A DNA stretch of 64,000 nucleotides from Nocardiopsis sp. ATB16-24 (GCF_030271535.1 NZ_JASCXJ010000023.1:31304-95303), one strand, 5' to 3'. Numbered from the stretch's first letter, positions 48,744 through 58,049 are shown. Notes: a model not told the origin generated them from the sequence alone. Program-made: numbers and translations.

Positions 48744-49503
48744 CGCGTGAACCTGCCCTTCTCGCACAGTGTCGTGACATCCGGGAAGAGTGTGATCGCA
48801 GTGACCTATGTGCGACGGGTTCCTGCGTCTCTTAAGTGAGGCTACCCTAACGAGCTCTGATGTCGCAATGATCGTTCCCCGCCCCCGCCTCGGGATCCTG
48901 GACGAGGAACGGCAGGTCCGGGCGCTCCCGCCCGGTGAGGGACGGGGCCGCCGCCGGGCGAGGCGGGACCGCGCGAGGCCCATCGGTGGCGGTGGGCGAA
49001 GCGGTCCGGCAGGTCGTCGGGGATCGATGAGGAAGACCGGGATCACCGTCGCTGAACGGTGGGGCGGGTGGGGGCGGGGACTTCCGACAGGGGATCTTCG
49101 GCGAACACCCGGGCACGTCCGCGCCGACGGTCGAGCACCGGGTGCCCGGCCGTGGCCACCTCTGTGGGACCGCCGGCCGTGTCGGCAGAACGCGGCCGAA
49201 GGTGCGGCCGGCCGGGAGCGGGAGGTACCGGGCGGGCTGCCGGGCGGAAGGTCAGGTGTCGACGGGGTTCGACCGAGGACGGGGCGCGACGGTGTCGGGC
49301 AGGAGGGTCACGCCGCACAGGGTCGGTGGCGGGGCCCCAGGGCACTGCCACGGGCGGGCGCGGGGTCGGGGGCGGCGTGTCGGGAGGCAGCGGCATTCGT
49401 ACCCGTGGTCGGTCCCCCTTGTCTTCTTCCGGTGTGCGGACGGGGGCGACGTGGGCACGCAGGCCCGGGGCAGGGCGTTTTGAGGCGCGTTCTGAGGCCG
49501 CGA
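48744..49503. other. Gene-free interval between the JmjC gene and the FhuF-like gene
   Basis: About 760 bases. Its left part holds the iron box and promoter of the FhuF-like gene. The remaining 650 bases are extremely GC-rich and open in several frames, but all give Arg/Gly/Pro strings without ribosome sites, so I see no gene. Confidence 0.5.
48832..48850. promoter_or_regulatory. IdeR/DmdR-type iron box
   Basis: The 19-base site TTAAGTGAGGCTACCCTAA matches the consensus TTAGGTTAGGCTAACCTAA at 16 of 19 positions. It is 89 bases upstream of the FhuF-like gene start. With iron, IdeR/DmdR1 would bind here and block transcription. Confidence 0.75.
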
Positions 49504-49529
49504 CCGGACACCCGTGGTCGGGTGCCCGG
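49504..49529 (-). terminator. Terminator hairpin downstream of the JmjC gene
   Basis: 11-bp stem (49504-49514 with 49519-49529) including one G-U pair on the minus-strand RNA and a four-base loop, 27 bases past the JmjC stop. It marks the end of the three-gene unit. Confidence 0.6.
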
Positions 49530-49555
49530 ACCCGAACCCCGATGCCCCGGGGAGA

Positions 49556-50758
49556 TCAGCGCACCGACACCAGGTGGTGTCGCGAGAGCACGGACACGAT
49601 CTGCGCCGCGCGACCGGGGTCCACCCCCGCGTGCCGGGCGAGTTCGTCCACGCTCAGCTCCCGGTGCTCGGCGATCGCCTCCAGGACCGGTGCGACCACG
49701 GCCGGGAACCGGTAGCGCCGTCCGCCCACCGTGACCGCCACCCGCTCCCCCTCGTGGGACAGCGGCGGTGGCAGGATCGGCACGAACTCCACCCGGGCCT
49801 CGGGAGGCGGCGCCCCCTCCTCCACCGGCCACGGCAGCGAGAACGAGGTCCGGCGAGGAAAGCGCGCGTCGCGCTCGGCCAGGAAGTCGTCCAGGTCCTG
49901 TTCCTCGGCCAGCTCCGTCATCCGGGCCAGCAGTTCCGCCAGGTGTTTGCGCCCTACCTCCGGTTCGGAGAAACGCGGAAGGTCCCTGCGGAACACCTCC
50001 TCCTCGAAGAGCCTCCGCACCAGCGCTTCGGCCCACTCCACGCCGGTCGCCCGGGTGAAACCGAAGGTCAGGTGCATGCTCACCTCGCCGGTGCCGGTCA
50101 CCGTGTGCCACCAACCGCGGGGCACGTGGATGACCTGGCCGGGCCGCAGCACGCCCTCCCACACCGTGTGCAGTTCGCCGTCGGCGTCGCGTGGTGGTGT
50201 GTGGGCGTGGTCCACGTCGTTCTTCATGGGGTACGGCCGCGATCCGGGGCCGTGCACCTGCCAGTGCTTGGTGCCCTCCACCTGCACGATCACGGTGTCG
50301 TGGTCGTCCCAGTGAGTGTCGAAACCGCGTGACTCGCCCCAGATCAGGTACAGGTTGGCCTGTGCTCGCTCACGCACCAACCGCATCAGGTCGTCGGCCG
50401 CCGCGCCCACCGGTGGGTGCATGCGGTCCAGGCCGTCCAGGACCAGGCTCGCCCCCGTCCGCAGTTCCCGATACAGGGCCTCGGGGCGCACCATCCGCCG
50501 CTCGCTCCGGGAGGAGATCACCGGCTCGGTGTAGTGGTCGAGGGGGACCGGGGTCCCGTCCCGGTGCAGGCGCAGTCTCGGCGGCTCGGGGGAACACGTG
50601 GCCAGGAGCCGGTTGAGGTCGTCGAAGGTCAGCAGCGAACGTACCGCGTCCACGCCCAGGTCGGCGAAGACGAACTCCTCCGACAGACGTGTGGTCAGGG
50701 ACTCCCGACCCACGGCGTCGCACAGCGTCCGGGTGAACAGATGGCCGGGATCACTCAC
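49556..50758 (-). CDS. JmjC/cupin-4 2-oxoglutarate oxygenase with winged-helix C-terminus
   Basis: 400 residues from a GTG with AAAGGA seven bases upstream. The double-stranded beta helix has the iron facial triad His149-x-Asp151 (THWDDHD) and distal His218 (HVPRGWWHTVTG), with VQVEGTKHWQVHGP between them. A dimerisation helical region (about 235-310) and a winged-helix-like tail (AVTVGGRRYRFPAVVAPVLEAIAEHRELSVDELARHAGVDP) match the ROX group (E. coli RoxA/YcfD, human MINA53/NO66), which hydroxylates ribosomal proteins at Arg or His. Here the gene follows a 35-residue peptide gene and a prolyl oligopeptidase gene on the same strand, so it may instead hydroxylate that peptide. The hydroxylase role is family knowledge; the substrate is inference. 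Confidence 0.85.
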   Translation of the reverse strand: MSDPGHLFTRTLCDAVGRESLTTRLSEEFVFADLGVDAVRSLLTFDDLNRLLATCSPEPPRLRLHRDGTPVPLDHYTEPVISSRSERRMVRPEALYRELRTGASLVLDGLDRMHPPVGAAADDLMRLVRERAQANLYLIWGESRGFDTHWDDHDTVIVQVEGTKHWQVHGPGSRPYPMKNDVDHAHTPPRDADGELHTVWEGVLRPGQVIHVPRGWWHTVTGTGEVSMHLTFGFTRATGVEWAEALVRRLFEEEVFRRDLPRFSEPEVGRKHLAELLARMTELAEEQDLDDFLAERDARFPRRTSFSLPWPVEEGAPPPEARVEFVPILPPPLSHEGERVAVTVGGRRYRFPAVVAPVLEAIAEHRELSVDELARHAGVDPGRAAQIVSVLSRHHLVSVR

Positions 50759-50787
50759 GGCGCGTCCTTTCCGTGCGTGGTCAGGGC

Positions 50788-50820
50788 CCCGCCCGGCCAG
50801 GGGGGAACGGGCCGGGCGGG
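50788..50820 (-). terminator. Hairpin between the peptide gene and the JmjC gene
   Basis: Perfect 11-bp stem (50788-50798 with 50810-50820) in the 69-base gap. A partial terminator at this place would make far more peptide message than enzyme message, as is common in RiPP operons. Confidence 0.65.
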
Positions 50821-50827
50821 ACGTCTG

Positions 50828-50935
50828 TCAGATGAAGTCGGAGCTGGAGTCGGTGCCGTCGCTGTCACCGCCCGCGGTGATGTCGCGGGAGGTCACCTCC
50901 GCCAGGTCCTCGACCTCGACCTCGATCGGGTCCAT
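50828..50935 (-). CDS. Small acidic peptide, candidate RiPP precursor
   Basis: 35 residues from the ATG at 50935, with the good ribosome site GAGGTG seven bases upstream. The first half is an acidic helix-like stretch (MDPIEVEVEDLAEVTSRDI), followed by TAGG and a tail of Asp, Ser, Thr and Gly ending in DFI. There is no cysteine and no lysine. The TAGG junction could separate a leader from a modifiable core, as double-Gly sites do in other peptide families. It sits between a prolyl oligopeptidase gene (transcribed first) and a JmjC oxygenase gene. I do not recognise the peptide family. A proper start signal, tight spacing and the downstream attenuator-like hairpin argue that it is a real gene. 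Confidence 0.7.
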   Translation of the reverse strand: MDPIEVEVEDLAEVTSRDITAGGDSDGTDSSSDFI

Positions 50936-50991
50936 GGGAACCACACCTCGCTTTCTGTGCGCTGTTCTTCTTGGCAGGACCGCGCTCACGC

Positions 50992-53094
50992 TCAACGTGC
51001 CGACAGTCCCGTTCGATGGGCCGCGAACGCGTGCGCGTCGGCGGCCAGTCCCACCGCCCTGCTGACGGCGCGTGGACCGTGGCCCACATCGCGCTCGTAC
51101 CGGAGCAGGACCGGTGGGCGTCCCTCCTCCCCAGCCGCGGCCAGCAACGCCGCGCACATCTTGCGCGGGTGGGCGGCGTCGGTGCGGGTGTCACCGTGGA
51201 ACCCGGTGAGCAGGACACCGGGCAGGCGTCGGCCGGGCGCGTGCACCGCCTCCTCCAGCGCCCGGTGGTAGGGGGAGTAGGACAGCAGGGCGGCGAAGTC
51301 CTCGGGGTCGGCCACGGTGCCGAACTCGCGGGTCCACATCCGCCCCAGGCCCATGCGCTCGAACCGGACCATGTCCGCCAGCGGTGCGGAGGCGATCACG
51401 GCCTCGCACAGGTCCGGGCGCGCGGTCGCGGCGGCCAGGACGAGCAGTCCGCCGGCCGAGCCGCCCGACAGGCACAGTTGCCGGCGGGTGCAGGCGCCGG
51501 AGGCGACCAGGGCGTCCGCCGCGGCCACCAGGTCCTGGACGGCGCGTGGCTTGTTCCGCCGCGCGCCGGCCAGGTGCCACTCACGGCCGGAGTCACCGCC
51601 TCCGCGCACGTGGGCGACCGCGTACCGGCCTCCCACGAGCAGCCAGGCCAGTACCGTCGCGCTGAACCCGAACCGTCGAGGGCGTCCGAATCCGCCGTAG
51701 GCGTGCAGGATGGTCGGTCCCGGACCGGAAGGCCGAAGGTCCGGTCCCGCGCCGTCGACGGCGGTGAACACCGTCACCGGGACCCGGGTGCCGTCCTCGG
51801 AACGGCACCAGAGCACGGTGCGCCTCACGGGCGGGGAGGAGGCGATCCCGCCCGTGTCGGAGGGCCAGGGCCGCGTACCACGCCCGTCGGGCGGCAGACG
51901 CAGTACGCGCTGTTGCGTGGCCACGTCCGCGTATCCCAGGTACACCGATCCGTCCGGCCCGGTCACGGGGTCGGAGACCATTCCCTCTCCGGGCAGTTCC
52001 ACCGCGCGGAGCCGCCGGCCCGTACGGGCGTCATGGACCGCGGCCTCACTGATCCCCAGTCGGGTGCGGCAGACCAGCAGCGCCGGAGTCGCACCGGGAC
52101 CCTCCGCGCACGGTGCGAAGGCGTCCAGGGTGGCCCCGTTCTCCTCGGGCACCACCTCGCGCCAGTGCTCCACACCCGGCTCCCCGGGGGAGACCACGCA
52201 GATCCGTCGCCAGGGCGCGCCCAGGGTGGTACGGAGGTAGAGCAGCCCGTCGGCGCCCAGACGGGCCTCGGTCTCGGCCTCGACGCCCACCTGGACGGGT
52301 CTGAGAACGGGACGCTCCGGCGCGGTCCGGTCCAGGTCGGCCAACCACAGGTCCGTGCGGTGCCCGGTGCCGTGGCTCTCGGTCACCAGCAGCCATCTGT
52401 CGCCCAGGACCCGCACCCCGGGCACGGTGTCGGGCGCGGTGCAGGCGTGGACGAGTCTTTCGGTCCCGTCCGCGATCCGGCGCAGCCACACACCGCGGAC
52501 GCCGCGTTCTCCGTCCCGGCGTACGTAGTAGAAGGAGGAGACGCCCTCGGGAACCCACGCCACGTGGGAGTAGCGCACACCCCGCACGGGCGGTCCGACC
52601 TGCTCACCGGTGTCGGTCCGCAACACCCGCAGACCGCCGCGCTCCACGCCCCCCGAGGAGGTCTGCACCGCGACCAGGCTCCCGTCCGGCCCGGGTTCCC
52701 AGGCGTCCAGGGTGGTGCGTCCGGACGGATCCTCGGCCGCGGGGTCGTACAGGGTGCGCACGGTCCCGTCGTCGGTCAGGGCGACCAGGCGCGGGTGCTC
52801 GGTCCCGGCGGGGCGCACGGTGGCGAACGCGGTTCCGGCTCGGTGGACGGGCGGACTCCACAGGTCGGTCTCCACCAGGGAACGGATCAGCGTGGCCAGG
52901 CGTTCGCGCAGGGGCCAGGTGGCGGCCTCGCGCTCGTACTCGCTGCTCCGCTCCTCCAGCCACCGCAGGGTCCGGGGGGATTCGGCGGCCTCCAACCACC
53001 GGTAGGGATCGGCGACGGGTCGACCATGCAGTGTGTCGATGACGGGTGCCGGCTCGGGGGCGAGGGCGGCTCCGTGGGCTCGATTACGCACCAT
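50992..53094 (-). CDS. Prolyl oligopeptidase family serine peptidase (S9A)
   Basis: About 700 residues. The start is uncertain: ATG at 53094 fits a leaderless message, while a TTG at 53127 lies after GTGAGG and within an inverted repeat. An N-terminal helix (IDTLHGRPVADPYRWLE) is followed by a seven-bladed propeller (about 75-430) and the alpha/beta hydrolase domain: Ser in LCLSGGSAGGLLV (Ser557 counted from 53127), Asp646 in TGFHGDTRT and His683 in RDVGHG. ILHAYGGFGRP and HVRGGGDSGREWH are S9A hallmarks. No signal peptide, so cytoplasmic. Such enzymes cut after proline in short peptides, and some RiPP pathways use them to trim leaders or to cyclise. Note that the neighbouring peptide has only one proline (residue 3). 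First gene of the three-gene unit. Confidence 0.88.
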   Translation of the reverse strand: MVRNRAHGAALAPEPAPVIDTLHGRPVADPYRWLEAAESPRTLRWLEERSSEYEREAATWPLRERLATLIRSLVETDLWSPPVHRAGTAFATVRPAGTEHPRLVALTDDGTVRTLYDPAAEDPSGRTTLDAWEPGPDGSLVAVQTSSGGVERGGLRVLRTDTGEQVGPPVRGVRYSHVAWVPEGVSSFYYVRRDGERGVRGVWLRRIADGTERLVHACTAPDTVPGVRVLGDRWLLVTESHGTGHRTDLWLADLDRTAPERPVLRPVQVGVEAETEARLGADGLLYLRTTLGAPWRRICVVSPGEPGVEHWREVVPEENGATLDAFAPCAEGPGATPALLVCRTRLGISEAAVHDARTGRRLRAVELPGEGMVSDPVTGPDGSVYLGYADVATQQRVLRLPPDGRGTRPWPSDTGGIASSPPVRRTVLWCRSEDGTRVPVTVFTAVDGAGPDLRPSGPGPTILHAYGGFGRPRRFGFSATVLAWLLVGGRYAVAHVRGGGDSGREWHLAGARRNKPRAVQDLVAAADALVASGACTRRQLCLSGGSAGGLLVLAAATARPDLCEAVIASAPLADMVRFERMGLGRMWTREFGTVADPEDFAALLSYSPYHRALEEAVHAPGRRLPGVLLTGFHGDTRTDAAHPRKMCAALLAAAGEEGRPPVLLRYERDVGHGPRAVSRAVGLAADAHAFAAHRTGLSAR

Positions 53095-53115
53095 CACATC
53101 GTTGGGGTGCGTTGA

Positions 53116-53150
53116 GCCGAGGGTCAAGGAAGAGATGCCTCACCCTCGGC
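53116..53150. promoter_or_regulatory. Inverted repeat in the promoter/5' region of the peptidase gene
   Basis: GCCGAGGGT (53116-53124) and ACCCTCGGC (53142-53150) are exact 9-base arms separated by 17 bases, 22-56 bases upstream of the ATG at 53094. TTGACC on the minus strand starts at 53127 between the arms and could be a -35 element, so the repeat may be an operator overlapping the promoter of the peptidase-peptide-JmjC unit. Confidence 0.4.
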
Positions 53151-53371
53151 GATATGACTGTGACCCTGGAGGAAGGTTTGTCGTCGTGACCCTGCACGAA
53201 CGCCCCTGCTCCAGGGTGCGCGCACGCGCCCTTCCGGGGCCGAGGGAAAGGGAGGGGCGGGGTCGGTCGGGCGCCGAGGCGGAAGGGCGCGAGAGAGGAG
53301 AGGGTCTTCTGGGTTCCCGCGGTGGACGTCGTGGTCCACGCCGGTACCGGAAGGCCCTCGCCGCCGGTGTG

Positions 53372-53405
53372 CGGGCGGGGCGGGCGTCACCGCCCTCCCC
53401 GCCCG
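53372..53405 (-). terminator. Terminator hairpin of the ABC ATPase gene
   Basis: Very GC-rich stem of about 14 pairs with one mismatch (53372-53386 with 53390-53405), seven bases past the stop of the minus-strand gene. Confidence 0.6.
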
Positions 53406-53411
53406 CCGCCC

Positions 53412-54632
<1,221 letters not shown>

Positions 54633-55240
54633 GGTCATCAGCTCCTGGGTCGGGTCGTGGAAAAGGCGACACGGATCCGGTGGGACCCTCGCCACGCCTT
54701 CCGATGCTTTCGAACTTGATCGAAATGAGTTGTTCTACTGATCACATCAGACACGATCTTGATCAGAAAGTCCATACTCGCGTCGGTGTCGATCTGATGG
54801 AGGTCGGCCGTCCACCCCGTCGACCCGGCTGGCGTGGCGGCCCCAGGTGCGTTAGCCTGTCCGACGGTTCATCACTTTCTTCCCTCCGGGCCCTCGGGCC
54901 GGCGGCCACGACACGGCAGCCGGGTTGAGGCATCGGGTCGGGGAGTCTGGGTAACCTAACGACCAGTCCAGCACTGGACGGACCGGTTATGCGGCCCCCA
55001 CTCGTCCGATCGGACGCTGCATCACGCGCCAGGTGCAGCCGGGATCGGGTGAGGGGCGGAGCACCGTGACCGGGCGGGGGGTTGGACCCGGAAAAGGCCC
55101 GAACATCCAGTAGACAACGGTCTTCCGAGCTCGCCGCCGACGGGACGGAGCCGGTCCGAAGGGTGGCACGGGCCTTTTCCGCGTCCCCCCATATGCTGAT
55201 CGCGAGCACTTCACCGGTCAGCGGAAAGCGAGCATCCCAC
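54633..55240. other. Divergent intergenic region between the ABC ATPase and lnt
   Basis: About 600 bases. The part at 54700-54785 is less GC-rich and probably contains the ATPase promoter. A small palindrome (GTCCAG-CA-CTGGAC) lies at 54966-54979. Open frames in 54.76-55.24 kb lack codon bias. The exact start of lnt is uncertain, so part of 55193-55240 may be coding. Confidence 0.45.
54738..54750. promoter_or_regulatory. Symmetric site upstream of the ABC ATPase gene
   Basis: CTGAT-CAC-ATCAG is a perfect 5-3-5 inverted repeat 106 bases upstream of the ATPase start, with two further TTGATC motifs within 35 bases on either side. It may be a sugar-responsive repressor site. Low confidence because no protein is identified. 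Confidence 0.3.
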
Positions 55241-56935
55241 GTGGTCGCCGAGCACACCGATCAGGGCCATGCCCCCGGCCCCGACAGGCCCTCGCCGGAA
55301 CCGGCGGCAGGGGAGCGTGCGGTGGCCCCGGCGCGCTCCCACGTCCTCGCACCGGGACACCGGTGGGGTCGGGCCGACATGCCGTGGCGCGTCCTGGCCG
55401 CGGCCGGATCGGGGCTGGCCCAACTCCTGGCGCTGCCGCCGTACGGCCTGTGGTGGCTGGGACCGCTCAGCGCCGCCCTGCTCGCCTTCGCCGTCGCCGG
55501 GGCCCGCGTGCGCGACGCCGCCTGGCTCGGCGCCCTGTCCGGGGCCGCGCTCATGGTGCCGTTGGTGCGCTGGCAGGACATCTTCGGCATCGACGTGTGG
55601 CTGGCCATCGCGGCCGCCGAGACCGTGTACTTCCTTCCCATGGCGATGGGGCTGGCTCTGGTCATGAGGCTGCCCGGGTGGCCGGTGTGGACCGCGGCCC
55701 TGTGGGTGCTCCAGGAGGCGGTGCGCGCCCGTTGGCCCCTGGGGGGCTTCCCCTGGGGCAAGCTCGCCTTCGCCCAACCCGACACACCCTTCGTGGGCTA
55801 CGCGGCACTGGGATCCTCGGCGCTGGTCTCCTTCACCGTCGCCCTCACCGGCGGGTTGCTGTTGTGGAGCGCGCTGCGCGCGTTCCACGCCCTCCGCCCC
55901 GGGCCAGGGGGCCCCGACGCCCCCGAGCGCGGCCGTGACGCCGGTGCCCTGGCACGGGCCGCCGTCGGTCTGGCGGTCGCCGCCGCGGTCGTCGCGGGAG
56001 GCCTCCTGGCTCCGGCGATCGGCCGCCCGACGGCCACGGGCACCGTCACGGTCGGCATGGTCCAGGGCAACGTGCCCAACGTCGGTGAGATGTCCATCCT
56101 CGGTGAGCGCATGCAGGTCCTGGACAACCACGCCCGGGGAGTACACGAGCTCGCCGCCGCGGTCCGGGCCGGCGAGTACCCTCGGCCCGACATGGTGCTG
56201 CTGCCCGAGAACGCCAGCGACATCGACCCCTTCCGTGATCCCGTGGCGTGGGAGATCATCGACGACGCCGCGACCGAGGCGGGCGTGCCGCTGTTGTGGG
56301 GGATGAGCCGCTTCAACGACGACGGCACCCGCCACGTCAGCAGTGTGGTCTGGGAGCCCGGGGAGGGGCCGGGACAGATCTACGACAAGCGCTACCTCGT
56401 GCCCTTCGGGGAGTACATCCCCTACCGCGACTTCTTCACGCGCTTCGTGGACCGCTTGCAGCAGGTCGGCTCCGACGCCGTCCCCGGCACCGAGCCCGGT
56501 GCTCTGGAGGTGGGAGGGAACACGGTGGGCGTCGGTATCTGTTTCGACGTGGCCTTCGACCCTCCGGTGCGCGAGGCGGTGGCCGCCGGCGGCGAGATCA
56601 TCGTGATCCCCACCAACAACGCCAACTACAACTTCACCGGTCAGACCGACCAGCAGTTGGCCATCACGCGGCTGCGCGCCGTGGAGCACGGACGCCCGGC
56701 GGTGGTCGTCTCGACCAGCGGCGTCAGCGCGGTGGTCGCCCCGGACGGGACCCTCGACCACACCTCCGAGGAGGGCGTGGCCGACGTCCACGTCGCGCGA
56801 CTGCGGACCATGGAGGGCACGACCGTCGCCACCCGACTCGGTGCCGCTCCCGAGGCCCTGCTCGGCCTGGTGGGGGCGGCCTCGGTCGCCGCCGCCGTGC
56901 TGCTCGGCCGGAGAGGAAGGACCCGGCGCGCCTGA
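55241..56935 (+). CDS. lnt: Apolipoprotein N-acyltransferase
   Basis: 564 residues with GTG at 55241 as start (GGAAAGCGAG upstream); ATG codons at 55193 and 55379 are alternatives. After a disordered N-terminus there are six to seven membrane helices (residues about 55-260), then a nitrilase domain: Glu in VLLPENASDID, Lys in YDKRYLVPFGEYIPYR and the nucleophile Cys in VGICFDVAFDPPVREA, then TNNANYNFTGQTDQQLAITRLRAVEHGRPAV. A last helix and a basic RRGRTRRA end follow. It attaches the third acyl chain to lipoproteins on the outer face of the cytoplasmic membrane. Many actinobacteria have ppm1 right after it; that gene is absent here. Confidence 0.9.
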   Translation: MVAEHTDQGHAPGPDRPSPEPAAGERAVAPARSHVLAPGHRWGRADMPWRVLAAAGSGLAQLLALPPYGLWWLGPLSAALLAFAVAGARVRDAAWLGALSGAALMVPLVRWQDIFGIDVWLAIAAAETVYFLPMAMGLALVMRLPGWPVWTAALWVLQEAVRARWPLGGFPWGKLAFAQPDTPFVGYAALGSSALVSFTVALTGGLLLWSALRAFHALRPGPGGPDAPERGRDAGALARAAVGLAVAAAVVAGGLLAPAIGRPTATGTVTVGMVQGNVPNVGEMSILGERMQVLDNHARGVHELAAAVRAGEYPRPDMVLLPENASDIDPFRDPVAWEIIDDAATEAGVPLLWGMSRFNDDGTRHVSSVVWEPGEGPGQIYDKRYLVPFGEYIPYRDFFTRFVDRLQQVGSDAVPGTEPGALEVGGNTVGVGICFDVAFDPPVREAVAAGGEIIVIPTNNANYNFTGQTDQQLAITRLRAVEHGRPAVVVSTSGVSAVVAPDGTLDHTSEEGVADVHVARLRTMEGTTVATRLGAAPEALLGLVGAASVAAAVLLGRRGRTRRA

Positions 56936-57022
56936 GCGCGGGGGAACCTCCGGGCCCTCGTGAGCGTTCCTCCAAGGGAAAGGACTCCCGTTTTCGGCCG
57001 ACGACCCTGAGGATGGTTCCGC

Positions 57023-57556
57023 ATGCCACTGCTGACCGTGTCGGCGCTGATGGCGCTGCCCTTCGTGGAAGTGTGGCTGATGATCGTGGTCGGCGGCTGG
57101 ATCGGTGTGCCGTGGACGTTGGCGGCCCTGGTCTCGTCGATGATCCTGGGCGTGGCCGTGCTACGCCGGGCCGGCACCCGGGCCTTCCGGGACGCGGACC
57201 GGGCCATGAGCTCGGGAGAGCCGCCGCGCGGAGGCCTCCTCGACCCGCTCATGCTCATGGCGGGCGGCGTCCTGCTCGTCGTCCCCGGGTTCGTCACGGC
57301 CGTGCTGGGCCTGTTGATGGTGTTGCCCTTCACCCGCCCCCTGCTGCGCTGGGCGTTCGCCGGCTGGGCCCGGCGACGTGTACGACGGATGCAGGACAGG
57401 ATGCAGGAGGAGTTCGTCGTCAGGGGCGCCACCGTGCCGGGACCCGACACCCACACCGGGGCGGGGGGCTTCGGCCCCCGCCCCGGCACCGACGACACCT
57501 CATCGCCCGCCCGGGGCCGTGTCATCCAGGCCCGCTTCGAGCCCGAGGAGGAGTGA
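57023..57556 (+). CDS. fxsA: FxsA family membrane protein
   Basis: 177 residues from ATG. Membrane helices at about residues 1-50 (LTVSALMALPFVEVWLMIVVGGWIGVPWTLAALVSSMILGVAVLRR), then GEPPRGGLLDPLMLMAGGVLLVVPGFVTAVLGLLMVLPFTRPLLR, the FxsA signature, and a basic and then disordered cytoplasmic tail. In E. coli the overexpressed protein protects cells from F-plasmid exclusion of phage T7. Its normal role is unknown. It lies 87 bases after lnt on the same strand. Confidence 0.85.
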   Translation: MPLLTVSALMALPFVEVWLMIVVGGWIGVPWTLAALVSSMILGVAVLRRAGTRAFRDADRAMSSGEPPRGGLLDPLMLMAGGVLLVVPGFVTAVLGLLMVLPFTRPLLRWAFAGWARRRVRRMQDRMQEEFVVRGATVPGPDTHTGAGGFGPRPGTDDTSSPARGRVIQARFEPEEE

Positions 57557-57569
57557 CCCGGTCCCGGGG

Positions 57570-58049
57570 TCATCCCCGGCCGTGGAAGCGGGCCTGGAGG
57601 GCGCGCACCTCCTGGGCCAGGAAGTCCACCGGACCTTCCACGGTGACTCCGGGCACGACCTCGTTGATCGGCAGGGCCCGCACCGGAGCCGGAGGCAGGC
57701 CCCACTCCTTCGACCACGAGACCAGTTGAGCCGAGGAACTGGCGTACACGATCCGCCCCAGACCCGCCCAGCCGTGCGCGGCCGCGCACATGGGACAGTG
57801 TTCGCCGGAGGTGTAGACGGTCGCCTCCGCGCGTTCCTCCGGGCTCATGTGGTTCGCGGACCACCGGGCGATCGCGAACTCCGGATGCCGGGTGCCGTCG
57901 CCGCCGGCGACGTGGTTGTGGTCCTCGAAGAGGACCTCGCCGTCCGCGCCCACCAGTACCGAACCGAACGGTTCGTCCCCCTTCTCCAGCGCCACGGCGG
58001 CCAACTCCACCGCGCGCCGCAGGTGCCGTAGGTCGGTCTCGTCCACCAT
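57570..58049 (-). CDS. Zinc-dependent nucleobase/nucleoside deaminase (guanine deaminase/TadA fold)
   Basis: 159 residues from the ATG at 58049 with an extended GAGGAG region upstream. Zinc site: His-Pro-Glu (TRHPEFAIARW) and Cys-Pro-Met-Cys (SGEHCPMCAAA), the signature of the cytidine deaminase superfamily; the His-Ala-Glu of most members is His-Pro-Glu. The residues after it (LGRIVYASSSAQLVSWSKEWGLPPAPVRALPINEVVPGVTVEGPV) resemble the guanine deaminase/cytosine deaminase-like group rather than TadA, which has a conserved tRNA-binding end. The substrate is unclear. Convergent with fxsA. Confidence 0.8.
   Translation of the reverse strand: MVDETDLRHLRRAVELAAVALEKGDEPFGSVLVGADGEVLFEDHNHVAGGDGTRHPEFAIARWSANHMSPEERAEATVYTSGEHCPMCAAAHGWAGLGRIVYASSSAQLVSWSKEWGLPPAPVRALPINEVVPGVTVEGPVDFLAQEVRALQARFHGRG

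Noticed and set aside
48808..49734. 308-codon plus-strand open frame between the FhuF-like and JmjC genes
   Set aside because: Low-complexity Arg/Gly/Pro sequence that begins inside the iron box region and ends antisense to the JmjC gene; no ribosome site or motif.
50971..53115. 714-codon plus-strand open frame opposite the prolyl oligopeptidase
   Set aside because: The opposite strand carries all S9A catalytic motifs; this frame is Gly/Arg/His filler.
54943..54961. Possible second iron box near GGTAACCTAAC
   Set aside because: Only the right half resembles the IdeR consensus (about 12 of 19 positions), and neither neighbouring gene suggests iron control.
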